From Floccularia luteovirens (taxonomy: Eukaryota > Basidiomycota > Agaricomycetes > Agaricales > Squamanitaceae), in NCBI GenBank assembly GCA_009739215.1, contig VSJF01000004.1, positions 1,426,001 through 1,490,000 on the forward strand: DNA of 64,000 nt, in the 5' to 3' direction. Positions within the stretch are counted from its first letter, which is position 1. The number at the start of each line of letters is the position of its first letter. Shown here one piece after another: positions 33,582 through 44,739 of the stretch. Made by a program: the position numbers and the translations under genes. The notes below the pieces were generated by a model. It was not told the DNA's origin. It made no database searches and saw nothing but the letters and a program-made list of their open reading frames with translations.

Positions 33582-34386
33582 CCATCATGGGTTTAAAACG
33601 CTCTTTATCTGGTTGCATGCTGGTTGGAGAAGCTGTACTCTCCCCTGTCCGTTTCATCGCAACTTACCATGCGCCTAAATGTGGTGTATACTAATTTACC
33701 CCCTTTCCAATAAATCATAAACCTACTCCACTCCCTTCTATTTTATTGTTCAATCCATAATTTTGATTTTAATCCTAGACTGTATTCGACTTTTCATTCA
33801 ATGTCTTTAATAAGCAAGCATTCATAGTATCTTAATCATATATTAATTTTGTACATGCTGTTCCTCTTGCGCGCATCGCGGATAATGATAATAATCAATA
33901 TTTGTTCACCCAGACATGTGTCCATTCCAGAGTAAATGCCTGGAAATTGTAACACAGGGTAACTGCAACACTCACGACAAGTCGGTTTAATATATGTGTT
34001 GTAGGTTTGAATTTGGTGTCATTCATCAATACTTTAGTACGCAATTTTTATAATCCCGGATCACCGCAAAGGGTTTCAATGAGAAGAATTCGTGATTGAC
34101 ATTGACATATATCAAACATGATGTGTGGTTCATAATTTATATAAATATTCGCAGTTGACGTTGAAATATATAGACGGCAAAACGATAACCATGAGCCACG
34201 ATATGAATACACAGCTGTGATTTATGGTCAGCTAACGCTACATCCTACAGAACTAAGACAGGGTAAAAAAGAAGATCCATACCAATAATGCTATTACACC
34301 GCAAAATAAACCACATCAATTTTTGCATGGGTTCGCAAAGTGCGAGAATTGTGTTTGTTTCAGGAATAAAAATTGAGGAAAACGTA
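33582..34386. other. A/T-rich convergent spacer
   Basis: These 805 bp lie downstream of both the Pro-rich gene and the coiled-coil gene. They are strongly A/T-rich, with several AATAAA-like poly(A) signals, and contain no coding region or tRNA that I can support. Confidence 0.45.
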
Positions 34387-35603
34387 TTAAAGTCCCATTC
34401 TCTCTGCCAACGTCCGATCTCCACCAGCTAATAGATGGTTCGTACTCGTAGTGCTGCGATCAGTCCTTCTATTCGAAGGACCAGCACCTCGACCAGCACC
34501 TGTAGAGAAGTTGCTGCGTTGCGAATGTGCGTTGCGACTGACATCTCGATCCCGGTCCCTTTCTCTGTCTCCAACGCGTCCTTTTTGCCCTCGTTCTCTT
34601 TCACGATCACGACCTCTTTCACGATCCCCAACCGCATGTGCTTTGTTCCGTTTCGCATCCTCCCCCTCTGCCTTTACATGGTTGGTGTTTGGGCGGCTAT
34701 TTTCAGGTGCTGCCGCAGGGTATTCACGTACCGAGGGATTTCTTGAGGGTAGGTTGTTATAGTTACTATTTTTGTGTGATTGTGGGGGTACAGAACGAGG
34801 GGGTGTCCCTCGTGGTTCTGAGAGTCGTGGTTTTTTGTGCGCTCGAGGACCAGTTGGAGGGTTTTTGGAGGTACTATGACCATTTCCTGTCGCATCTGAT
34901 TGTGATGCTGGGGCGTGATAATTCCGCGATTTTTGTGGGTTATTGCTGTTAGCTTGTCTTGATAGTTGCAAAAATGCATCGTACGTTTTGTCAAGTTCCG
35001 CCCTTCGAAATCTGTTCAGTATATGGTGAATGACACAGACTGAGTCTTACGAAAGTGAGTTTATTAGCTGATGGGAATCTAAAATATAATAGGATATTAT
35101 CAACTACAAGAAAGAATTTCACCCCGAGTTATTTCGATCAATTTAACACACCTTGTAGAGCACTTTCAAGCTTTTCAACCACTCGCCGTAATCCTCGAAC
35201 TTCTTCTTTCATTTTTCCAGTCTCCCCATGCCTCAGTATCTCATACAATTCGTCGTTCTCTTCCTGTAATAATTTGGCTCTCTGTGTCAATGCAGCAGTT
35301 ACGGTGTATGAACCTGATGCTGCAGGTTGACCAGTTGACGCGGCTGCAGTAAGATGAGGAAGCAATAAGGATGTAAAGGCCGGCGGTAATGTTGTAGGGT
35401 TGCTGGTCGAGGGACCTGGCTGCACTGCGAGATATTGGCGTAACAGCCTTACTTCATCCTAATGTCGCGGAGAGTGAAAGAAATGTAAGTGGTGATTTCA
35501 CCAGGTAAAGAGCAAGTGCACGTACCTGAAGTTCTGCGAGCTGTTTGTCTCGAGACCTCACGAGATTCTCTAGCTCCAGCTCACGCGACGATGGGAGCTC
35601 CAT
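34387..35603 (-). CDS. WTAP/Mum2-like coiled-coil protein with Arg-rich tail
   Basis: Candidate for the WTAP/Mum2 subunit of the mRNA m6A methyltransferase complex. ATG 35601-35603 gives MELPSSRELELENLVRSRD, then after an intron DEVRLLRQYLAVQPGPSTSN. A coiled coil follows, QRAKLLQEENDELYEILRHG then MKEEVRGLRRVVEKLESALQ, continuing to AELDKTYDAFLQLSRQA. The pattern of QEN.EL..L...G.....E..L resembles WTAP. The last exon is disordered and very basic: GDRERGRDRERERGQKGRVG and RERDRDRDV, closing GDRTLAERMGL, with the stop at 34387-34389. The RE/RD dipeptides resemble splicing-factor tails, so an alternative reading is a different nuclear coiled-coil protein. Confidence 0.55.
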
Positions 35604-36207
35604 GACCAGGAGCGAAACTGAGGAAATGGCCAATTAGTTTAGTGAGAAATGTCTGTTGATTCGAAAGACCGCCTGGCGGCTCTTTAATTTAGCTCGTGCC
35701 TGATCCATCCCGGCGAAGTGCGAAGTAGTACATATACATACTAAAGTCACCACAGGACTGCTTGACTCAACCTATTCTGAATATTTCCTGGTACAGCCGG
35801 AAGCTGTAAGGTTTTACATAGAACATTCCTTAGTACTAAGTAGCATAATGAGTGGCAGCGGATAACCAACCGATTGTTTCGAATTGATAAGTTGTATAAC
35901 CAAGCATGTACAAATTTGAAATGCAGTTAAATTTTACTCCCTTTACTTTTTTACTTTTCTCGTCCCCACTAACTTGACCATTGGAAACCAAAGGTACGTT
36001 TCATCCACCATTATCACGAGGCAGTGATGTATAATATATTCACACTGTACGAACATACGTGTAAACGCGTGTTATGAGTGTTTTTCTACAACGGTAGCTG
36101 AGCCTACAATTTTCTTGTCAAGCTCTTTCTAGTCGACGTCCTGCTGATTACACCTATAGGATTTTAGAAAATACAGAAAACTTAGGAACCTAATCTCTAC
36201 TATCTAA
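35604..36207. other. Spacer between the coiled-coil gene and the STEEP1 homologue
   Basis: These 604 bp contain the upstream region of the coiled-coil gene and the downstream region of the STEEP1-like gene. I see no coding sequence or structured RNA. Confidence 0.4.
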
Positions 36208-36880
36208 CTACTTATTTTCTTTACCATTTTCTCCATCAAATGCATCTGGAGGAACATGTCCTTGCATTTGCGTAAGAGCTCCCGATAATATGTACAAAAA
36301 CGGACCAGATTTCACAGGAGGAGGTGTTGCTTGGTATCCTATTGTCAAAGAACATCTTGGGCAGCCAAATCTATATTGCTTTTCATGTCCACCATTCCTA
36401 GTTCAATGAAACATTGATTGTCAGTGACAAGTAACAGATGGTAATCATGTGTCTACCTTTCCAGAAGAATGGGGTCGTTTGACACAGCATTCAACTTGAA
36501 TACCCTCGCACTCCCAGATTCATTGTCATGACAACGGATCACGATTGCATTGTCTGTTTTACGCCTTGGAAGGCTTGCCAAAGGTTTGTCAATAACAAGC
36601 TAAACAGACATGAAATGAGCAGTGACTTTTGACGTGGATGAATACATGAACATACAATGAACTCGCCACATATGCAGTCTTAATAAATGACAAATATGAG
36701 TATTTTATCATGAGGATAAAGGGGAGAAATACTCACAATAAACCCTCAGAGCAGCAGCAGAAGAAGCAGTGGGCTGTGCTGAATGGGGCAGATATTAAAA
36801 CTACTGAGCCGGACAGGAACAAAAGCCGAAATACCATCTGTTGATGATGAAACTGCTGATCTGGAGACAACTTTTGGCAT
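36208..36880 (-). CDS. STEEP1 (CXorf56) family protein
   Basis: In animals STEEP1 helps STING leave the ER; the role in fungi is not known to me. Exons join in phase. ATG 36878-36880 gives the family's conserved start MPKVVSRSAVSSSTD. After a GTATTT donor comes AQPTASSAALRVYY. A tiny exon (about 36664-36682) gives CICGEFI. Next is LVIDKPLASLPRRKTDNAIV, then SGSARVFKLNAVSNDPILLE, and the last exon has GGHEKQYRFGCPRCSLTIGY, with a CxxC, then GPFLYILSGALTQMQG. The stop is at 36208-36210. The zinc-type Cys pairs CIC and CPRC fit the family. The gene is divergent from the Avo2-like gene, with 202 bp between the starts. Confidence 0.82.
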
Positions 36881-36960
36881 GCTGAGGAATGAAGCTAAAT
36901 AGCGTAGTTGTTTTGTATACGTTATTAAATTAGTTCAATTCCAAGACGTGGTTTTAGATG

Positions 36961-36968
36961 TCACGTGA
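36961..36968. promoter_or_regulatory. TCACGTGA E-box between STEEP1-like and Avo2-like genes
   Basis: The perfect 8-base palindrome TCACGTGA lies 81 bp from the STEEP1-like ATG and 115 bp from the Avo2-like ATG. It is the core of Cbf1/bHLH sites. Random expectation for 8 bases is about one per 65 kb. Confidence 0.45.
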
Positions 36969-37082
36969 TCACCACTGTTGCTGCCCTGCATTTCGTACCT
37001 GATCATGACATTTTCTCTGAAAAGGTCCAGTTGTTCTAATTACTTCAGTATCCATTTACCCCTCTTATATCCTCCTTGTCGT

Positions 37083-39051
37083 ATGGCTGAGAAAGATGCA
37101 ACTGCACGATTGCGTAGGGCAGTCAAAGGTATGCTTTCTTATATCTCTACTATGTGTAGCTACTGACCGGCGTAACTCACTAGAGAACAACCTCTTTCTT
37201 GTGAAGCGTCTCATACAAAGAACAGACATGCGAAATCCGGACTTCGCACCCCACCGCTACACTTCCCTGGCATGGGCTGCAGTCTTAGGTCATGAAGAAA
37301 CGTTTGAATATCTGTTGACTGCTGGACACGATGACGAGGAACTAAGCAAGGTGCGTATGATGTTAGTTCTTAGAGTGGCATATCTCAAGTCGAATTCAAG
37401 GACTCAGAACATAACACAATTCTCATGCTCCTGGCCGAACACAAACCCCCGCAACTTAATTCATATCCCTGTTCACAGGACTCCACTGGCGCCGCTCTTC
37501 GGATGGCTCGTTTATATTATGATCGCTATCCTGAGATATTAGATTGGTCAAATGCACAAGGGAAAACGGCACTTCACATATCATCTTTGAAAGGAAATGA
37601 AGAATTAGTCAGGGTAATTCACCCTTCAACTCCTCATGCTAACTAGATCGATCACTCATTCTTCAACCCTCAGATGTTATGTGATCTTGGGGCTGACTTT
37701 GATTTATCTGACAACGATGGTAATACGGCACTGCACTAGTGAGTATGGAACATTCTAGAACTCGAAGACTTGATTAATTTTCATAGCGCGAGTGCATGGG
37801 GACATATTCCGGCGAGTTATAGGGTTCTTTGTGAATGTAGAGAAGGCATTGACACTTGATTGTAGATCGTCCAATTACTAATTGAACGTGGATGCCAATA
37901 TGCAGCTAGAAACAATGAAGGCTTTACAGCCTCGGATTATGCATATTCGCAAGTCTCTCTTTACCTGCCTGACTTGTCACTAACTAAATACATGCTTTCA
38001 AAGGTATAATACAAAAGACACACTTCAAGATACTGCACGTTTAGTGTTTGAGAATAACAAAAAAATGCGACGAAATGTCTTTGCGCAAGCTGCCGCAAGG
38101 GGAAATGAATGGGGCGGTGCTACCCCTATGCCAATACCCGTATCATCAAAGGTTCGCGATGCGACGCCACGAATGAGGAGTGGGTCTGGGACAAGCCGTA
38201 CTACTGCTACTTCGGACAGCGGCGACTTGGATAACAGTGGCTTGGCACTGGCTCAAAGTCAAACGTCATTAACTGTATCTTCGTCACCTTCTCATCCATC
38301 CTCGGGATCGAGCTCTTTTTTTAACATTCATCAAGCATCTAGTTTACACTCTACCCAGAATAGCATGGGTTCATACTCAACCACCTCTCCTCCTTCAAAA
38401 TCGGCCAATCTTGCTGCAAATACCCTAAATCCCGCATCTGCTCTGTCACCAATTGTTAACCGAATGCGCGAGCGTGACGCTGATGCTATGGAAAAATACA
38501 TGAAACGCAACAGGAGTGGGAGTTCATCAACTGACAATAAATCGCAGAGTGGTTCTAACTACTCATCTGCTGGTCCATCAACTAATGGGGATGATATAAC
38601 TGCACTTAAACAGCATATCAGTGGCTCAACAACTCCTCGAAGGTTACGCCCTTCTATGTCGGCTGCACAACTACGCACCACACAAGAAACTTTCAGTAAT
38701 ATTTCCACTTACAATGGGACGGAAAGCAGATCAAGATCCGGTACGAACCCGACAGCCCCACGACCATCATTGTCTCCTATTCCACTGCTTACCAGGTCAT
38801 CATCTACTTCAAATTCACTGAGATCTGTTGTGAGTGCTGACCGGAACTTGGAGGAGTCGGAAACCTACATCGGACCTTCGAGTCAGTATGCCCAATTTCC
38901 CGAACCACCAATGCTAGAAGATGAAAGTAGTACGCCTACAGCTGCTCGTCGAAAGGCTTTCCACATCCTATCAAAACCAACGCAAAGTGGTGATTCATCA
39001 TCCTCAATTCACCGACGAGGGATGTCCGCAACGGTCGTCCGCGGGGGATGA
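37083..39051 (+). CDS. Ankyrin-repeat protein, Avo2-like (possible TORC2 subunit)
   Basis: Avo2 is a nonessential ankyrin subunit of TOR complex 2 at the plasma membrane. The start ATG 37083-37085 gives MAEKDATARLRRAVK, and the next exon ENNLFLVKRLIQRTDMRNPD. Repeats then appear, with the marks YTSLAWAAVLGHEETFEYLL, GKTALHISSLKGNEELVRML, GNTALHYASAWGHIPIVQLL and ARNNEGFTASDYAYS, i.e. about four to five repeats. The opening RLR.A...NN..LVKRL matches yeast Avo2. The last exon is a 330-residue Ser/Thr-rich tail with poly-Ser runs, ending RGMSATVVRGG at 39051. Six or so introns interrupt the ankyrin part, but the tail has none. It may instead be another ankyrin adaptor. Confidence 0.7.
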
Positions 39052-39445
39052 CCATGTGACGATGTCCAGCATGTACCAATAGGCATATGTATGATTACAA
39101 TCTTTAGGTTTGTTTCTCATTGATGGTACTGTTGTCACATTGTCGAGAATGCATAGGACTATGAAGTATTTATAATGAATGGTTGTTACATATTTATTTC
39201 GTGTATTGATACTGTCTGTGTTGTAAAGAGTCTTTGTCTGATGTAGTTGCTATAGATAGAAAACTGCACACGGAGGAGGATGGCTGTCCTCGAAGGAAAG
39301 AGGCAGGAAGATGCCGGGTGATGCCGTGAATGACTAGTGCAGGGAAATGATAATATAATGGAACAACTACACAACTATATAAATCAGGTTCCATCTCCTC
39401 GTTGAATATGCCAGCAGTCCTCAACACTTCCATCCATTATTGAAC
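39052..39445. other. Spacer upstream of the sugar transporter
   Basis: These 394 bp between tandem genes hold the downstream region of the ankyrin gene and the transporter promoter. No coding region is visible. Confidence 0.35.
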
Positions 39446-41875
39446 ATGATACCTAACGCACCACAATCAGATCAGAACCCTGCCTCCCGTGTTCCCTGGC
39501 CGTCGCCCCAAGGAACAAACGATGATGACCAGTCATCTGGCACTGACATTACTACCGAGAGTGACGCACTTCAAGCCAACAAGCATCTAACCGCAGGCCA
39601 AAAGCCAGCTAGACGTAAATTAACGACATGGGACCTCATAACTCTGAGCGTTTCTATGGGTGGCGCACAGATTGCTTGGACGGTGGAACTCGGGTGAGAT
39701 CTCTACGCAACTTGCCAATACTTCTACTCACAAGCATTTAGTTATGGCACACCATTCCTTCTAAGCATTGGTCTTCCTGAACAGCTGACATCTCTTGTAT
39801 GGCTGGCAGGCCCCATAAGTGGTCTGGTAGCTCAACCCGTTATAGGTGCATCCTCATGATACTTAATGTGTCCGATGCTGTCTCACATTATACGACGTCA
39901 AACTAGGTGCCCTGTCCGATTCTTCAACATCCAAGTACCGCCGTCGATTTTGGATAATGGTTTCAACAATAGCACTCGTTGTGTCTACTTTTACTCTAGC
40001 TTATTGCAGAGAGCTGGCAGCCTTTCTTGTGGACTTTTTTGGTGACGGAGATGTGGGTCGGGTAGGGTCAAATTGTGCAGCAGAAATAACAATCATCTAA
40101 TCAAGTTCAGGTCGCTAACACTGCCATTGGATTCGCAGTTGTTTCTTTCTATGTTCTTGATTTCGCTTTGAATGGACTGCAAGCATCTCTCAGAAATTTA
40201 TTATTGGACGTTGTCCCACCAAATCAACTTAGTGCTGCAAATGCGTGGCATGGTAGGATGACAAACGCAGGAAACATTGTTGGTTTCGGTTTTGGTATGG
40301 AACATACAAATATTATCAGGGATCGTATTTACTGCATTTCTAGGATTCCTCCCTTTGGAGAAACTACCTCTCATTAGATTGTTGGGTGGAGGCCAATTTC
40401 GGAAATTCTGCATAATATGTATCATCATACTGGTAGCGACCGTTGCGGTGACCTGCGTATCTCATGAAGAGGAACAACGTCAGCCAACCCATGGCCAACG
40501 TTCTCGAGGTAGAATGATCGATATTTTTAATAAAATTCGCACTGCAGTTGTGAACCTACCGAAACCCATCCGCCGTGTCTGCTATGTCCAGTTATTCGCA
40601 TTTATGGGATGGTATGTCGACTATTATAACTCATCCTTTCATAGACTGATTCTTCCGCATTAAACAATTTACAGGTTCCCATTTCTCTTCTACTCGTAGG
40701 TCATTCATAACATTTGTAGGACAGTGTTTTTCAGATACTTTCATGAAGTACAACCTACGTCGGGCAAATCATGGCATACGAGCGGCAAGAGGAACCGAAC
40801 CCAGATGTTGCAACGAGGACTGGTGCATTTGCCATGTTGATTTACAGCGTCGGTATGTCATACGCATGAGCCTATCACTGGTCAGCTTTATAATGAGCCC
40901 TTTAGTCGGTGTCACCGCAGGCTTCATACTTCCTCATCTGGCTGGGCGTGATCGGCGGTTGATGGCCCATAAAGGTGATGACGAGGGTGATGCAGAGCTG
41001 TCTCGTTTAAGAGAGACTGTTAGACAATGGCGTGTGGAGGCAGCAAGACAAGGCAAACCTCTTCGTCTGCCAATGATGCCCTTCCTTTTGCGAAACATCT
41101 GGACTGGAGCTCTCATCTTTTTCACCATGCTCACTTTATCAACTTTCTTCATCTCCACCGTCGTCCAGGTATGTACAAACATAATTTTATAAGTGAATGA
41201 TACCCTGAACGCAACACAGGCCAGTGTTTTCATCAGTTTAGTAGGAATTTGCTGGGCTGTAGCCATGTGGGCTCCTTTTGCTATCATAATGGAGGTTTGT
41301 GTCATTTTTATTTGATGGAAAGACATTGGCTCATGAATCACCTTGTAGTTTTTGAAAGAATCCTCCACGGCAACTTCTACAGAGAACACAAGACGGCCTG
41401 GACACACTCGTAATATTTCTACCCCAGGCATCCTCCGCCAAGGAAATGGAGAACGTCAACCCCTACTACGCCGCCGTTCTTACGACGAGTTTAACCCTAA
41501 TGCTGATGAAGTTGATACTTCCGTTCCTCTCGCAGGAGGAACAGTATTAGGTATCCACAATCTAGCCATTGTAATGCCACAGTTCATTGTGCGCATTTAT
41601 TCTAATACATGTAAAGACCTCTCTAACCATGTCTTTAGGTCGCTATGGCTACCAGTATCATTTTCCGAATAGTTGACGGAACGAGTGCAGATGAACCTGA
41701 TGATGGCAATTCCTACCTCGGAAAGAATGGTGTAGCATGGGTCCTTCGATTTGGGGGTCTGTGTACCTTGTTCGGTGCTGTTATCGCCAGGATGGTGCCC
41801 CCTACACCAACGGAAAAGGCAATGCGGCGCAGGCTAGGCGAGATGAAGCTACTTGGCGAAGAAGCGTCCCCATGA
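39446..41875 (+). CDS. Major facilitator, sucrose-type H+ symporter (GPH/SUT family)
   Basis: Predicted plasma-membrane importer of sucrose, maltose or related glucosides with protons. ATG 39446-39448 opens a hydrophilic tail, then KLTTWDLITLSVSMGGAQIA and WTVELGYGTPFLLSIGLPEQ, LVWLAGPISGLVAQPVIG and GALSDSSTSKYRRRFW (the cytoplasmic loop 2-3 motif). LDFALNGLQASLRNLLLDVV and NQLSAANAWHGRMTNAGNIV are also family blocks. After a loop with IDIFNKIRTAVVNLPKPI comes AFMGWFPFLFYSTTYVGQI. A long central loop, then VFISLVGICWAVAMWAPFAI and a cytoplasmic segment ERQPLLRRRSYDEFN precede the final helices, ending LLGEEASP at 41875. I can pick out about 10-12 helices. The substrate cannot be read from sequence. 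Confidence 0.85.
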
Positions 41876-42145
41876 ATAGGAAACCCTTCTACTAGATGTA
41901 CTTTTCTTCTTCCAATAAACCGTTCCATTACATAATAGGTATTTAGATTCTAGTATATAACAACTTGCGAGAACAAAGCAACCTCGGGTGCAAATTCATT
42001 GTGCTATTCATACTATAAATAAACACAGAGCCAAATCCCACTCATCACGTACGCTGGTCGAAATAGCACGGCAAGGTATATATGTTGTTGGAGGCGTTTG
42101 TTCTTTCCCCCACAACGTGTCGCAGATGCTAGAGACTGTCGGATG

Positions 42146-44604
42146 CTAATTAAACGTTATCTGAACCGGGAGATGTATGAACTTACATGCTTCTGTTTGA
42201 TTGTTTTTGTGAAACAGGCGAACAGAAAGAGTACGTGGCAATAACGTAGAGAACTCGGCAGCGAATTTGTTCGCATTTGGAACCACATCCCCGCCTGTGA
42301 GAGTGATAAAACTGGTTGTGTTCTAATATAACATATCTGTACCTTTAAAACAAACTATTGCACATGCTGATGTTGTTTCCTCGAAACTGGAAATTTGCCA
42401 GTACATCACAGTGTCATTCAATAGGACTGTTGTGTCTTGAAGAATCGTTGAGCTGAATCCAAACTTATAGCAACCAACCAACTACCTTGTGTGTATAACG
42501 GTGTGCGGAGTTCTTTCGTAGGTTCACCGCCCATGTCATCTTCGATTATGCAACGACCTGTGTGCAATAGAACTTGCTTCTCCACCAGTGCGCTTTTGGG
42601 CAGTGACTTCACCTGCAAAAAGAGGGTTGGGCTATCCTGTACATAAATATATTTTGAGGAACATCGAAGACACATACACAAAGATACATACAATAATTTT
42701 TGAGGCTATGTTTGTTACATGTCGAAGGTCATGATAACTTGCCACCCAATACAGAGTCGCCTGTATATGGCCATCCCACCCTCCACTTCCCTTCAGGGCG
42801 TCTACAATACGCGAGGCATGTTGCGCTGCAAGAGCAGTTTCCATCGCTAGTGAAACGGGAGCAGGTAACGAAAGCGTGCTCGGGAGAAGACCGATCTGAC
42901 CAGAGACAAAAATGCGTTCATTGGCCTAAAAGGATGTTTCAATAAACACTGAACGAAATCGTAACTGAACAAAACCAACCACAATGGCTTGTGAATATGG
43001 TCCGATATTTGCTGGGGCCCAATAGCTTAATCCTTGTACATGCAGTGCCTGGCGATCTGATGGACTTTCCTCAGCAAGTGCAATGCAGTCTAGTCTGACA
43101 CGATACCCAGAAGAAAGGTCAACAGCAACGCAAGCCCGTGCTGGCGGGTTGTTACCAAAAAAGGTTGAATATACCGCGTTAACACGAGCGAATAGGTCCA
43201 TTGATGATAGAAAAATATTGATGTTAATGCAATTCGACAGTTGCAAATTGTATTGGGCCAGCCGTTCTGATAGGATTCAGTTTTTTGTTCCGAGCACTAT
43301 ACTGGACCCACAAGCTTACCACGAAGCAAGTGAAAGCAGGTTTTCACCTCATCAATGATACCGTATTCACGGTTATTCGGTTCACTTTGAACATTCGTAA
43401 TCGAGATCCAAGGTCCAATTTTTCTGTCGCTTTGTTTCTGAATAGAATGATCAAATTCTACGGTAGGAAAGTCGGGTTCGTGGTTCTTATGGAGTGGTGA
43501 CAATGACAGTGATAATGCATCAGAAATGCTGATGAATTTGTTTTCTAAGAGTGGCGGAACCGTGACATGGAACTCGCTGTCTTGGGGCTTGTCCTCAAGG
43601 CATGCTTCTTTGATCCTCAAGAAAGCTACGGTGGCAAAGCTGTTGTCGGAATGAATCGCGACTTCTGTTTCTTTTCTGCACCCTAGCTTCGAAAAGCGAA
43701 TTCAAAATGGTTGGTTCAAGAACACTCACAGCACAATTTTTTTCTTGTAAAGTGGACAGTCCAGGGTGAGACTCTCGTATTCGCCGCCTTCACCACATAT
43801 ATGCGATCCGTATAATGTGTTCTATATAATGCACATCAGAAATAATAAAGGAGATGCCAATACCCTATCTGCTTCACCAGTCTGGTAAATGTGGGCTCCA
43901 TCTTCTGTAAGGTTTGGCTAAGGTGTTTTGTAGTCAGCCCAATTCCTGCAACTTTGATTATTATGGCCTCTAATCCGGCATCAATCATCTCGGACAGTAG
44001 TTTTCCTTGGTCTCTTTGCCACAAGAAAGCCAGGGTTGTCAAACCCAAGCGTCGGCATCTGCATACTGTCTCAATGGTGTACATACTAACGAACTGTTTT
44101 TCTTACACGTGTTCTACTCTCACCCTCTGATAGTTCGATAAAATGGCACCGACTGACACACCTTGTATGTCAGGGTGGTTTTCCTAGTATGTGTTACCTA
44201 AATCACATACTAGTTTGGGAAGTAACATACCTTGACAGTGGACAATAGTGTAAAGAGGTCTTCAGTTTCATCACCGTCCACCCCACCTGCATTAGTTTCA
44301 CTTCTGCCCCCATACTCTGGCCCTTGTTCTATTGCTTCCCCAGTGATAACGCGCCTGTATAAAGGGACAGATAGTGCACGAGCAACGAACTCGATCGCAT
44401 CCTGTCCCACCGTTTGATAAAGATACGAGTCAAGTTCCTCTGTTGTAAAATTGTAGATCAAAACGGAAACGAGAAATGTGTCGGACCTTTTCCAGGTTGT
44501 GGCCCAAGTGAAGCTGCAGCCACTAGTTCATGACCGTTCTTAGCGCAATGAAGCAAATTATAGCAGCTGTCCTTGCCGCCACTAAGCAATGCAACATATT
44601 TCAT
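42146..44604 (-). CDS. DPH6: Diphthine-ammonia ligase (Dph6) with C-terminal RidA-like domains
   Basis: Catalyses the ATP-dependent amidation that finishes diphthamide on eEF2. ATG 44602-44604 gives MKYVALLSGGKDSCYNLLHC with the PP-loop SGGKDS. Next come VGQDAIEFVARALSVPLYRR, CRRLGLTTLAFLWQRDQGK, GIGLTTKHLSQTL and SHICGEGGEYESLTLDCP, all characteristic. Two YjgF/RidA-like modules follow: LQGLSYWAPANIGPYSQAI-type sequence around 42960-43060, then NERIFVSGQIGLLPSTLSLP and HIQATLYWVASYHD. The end is VMYWQISSFEETTSACAIVC, then GGDVVPNANKFAAEF, with a stop at 42146-42148. A GTAAGT just before it may hide one more intron. The layout matches fungal Dph6, which is longer than the archaeal enzyme. It shares 135 bp with FRS1. 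Confidence 0.92.
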
Positions 44605-44683
44605 GTTCAACAAAAGCGGATGGTCATGATAAGATACATATCCCCAAAATTGGTAATCAGGATGTTCGGAGTTAGGCGAGATT

Positions 44684-44690
44684 TGAGTCA
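44684..44690. promoter_or_regulatory. TGAGTCA, Gcn4/CpcA-type site between DPH6 and FRS1
   Basis: A perfect 7-base match to the Gcn4/AP-1 consensus lies 50 bp before the FRS1 ATG and 80 bp from the DPH6 ATG. Gcn4-type factors induce amino acid and tRNA synthetase genes on starvation. A chance match in 135 bp is near 2% per strand pair. Confidence 0.45.
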
Positions 44691-44739
44691 AAATGTATAT
44701 GAGATAACCCTTGACTTGATACAATACAGCTCTTCAGTC

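Noticed and set aside
34638..34952. Open frames on the plus strand across the WTAP/Mum2-like gene (also 34435-34762)
   Set aside because: They are mirror frames of the Arg-rich tail, whose codons read as Leu/Ser/Pro-rich sequence on the other strand. No ATG context or family match.
44100..44115. A CACGTG at 44106-44111 as a regulatory site
   Set aside because: It lies inside the DPH6 gene, far from a promoter, and random occurrence is common.
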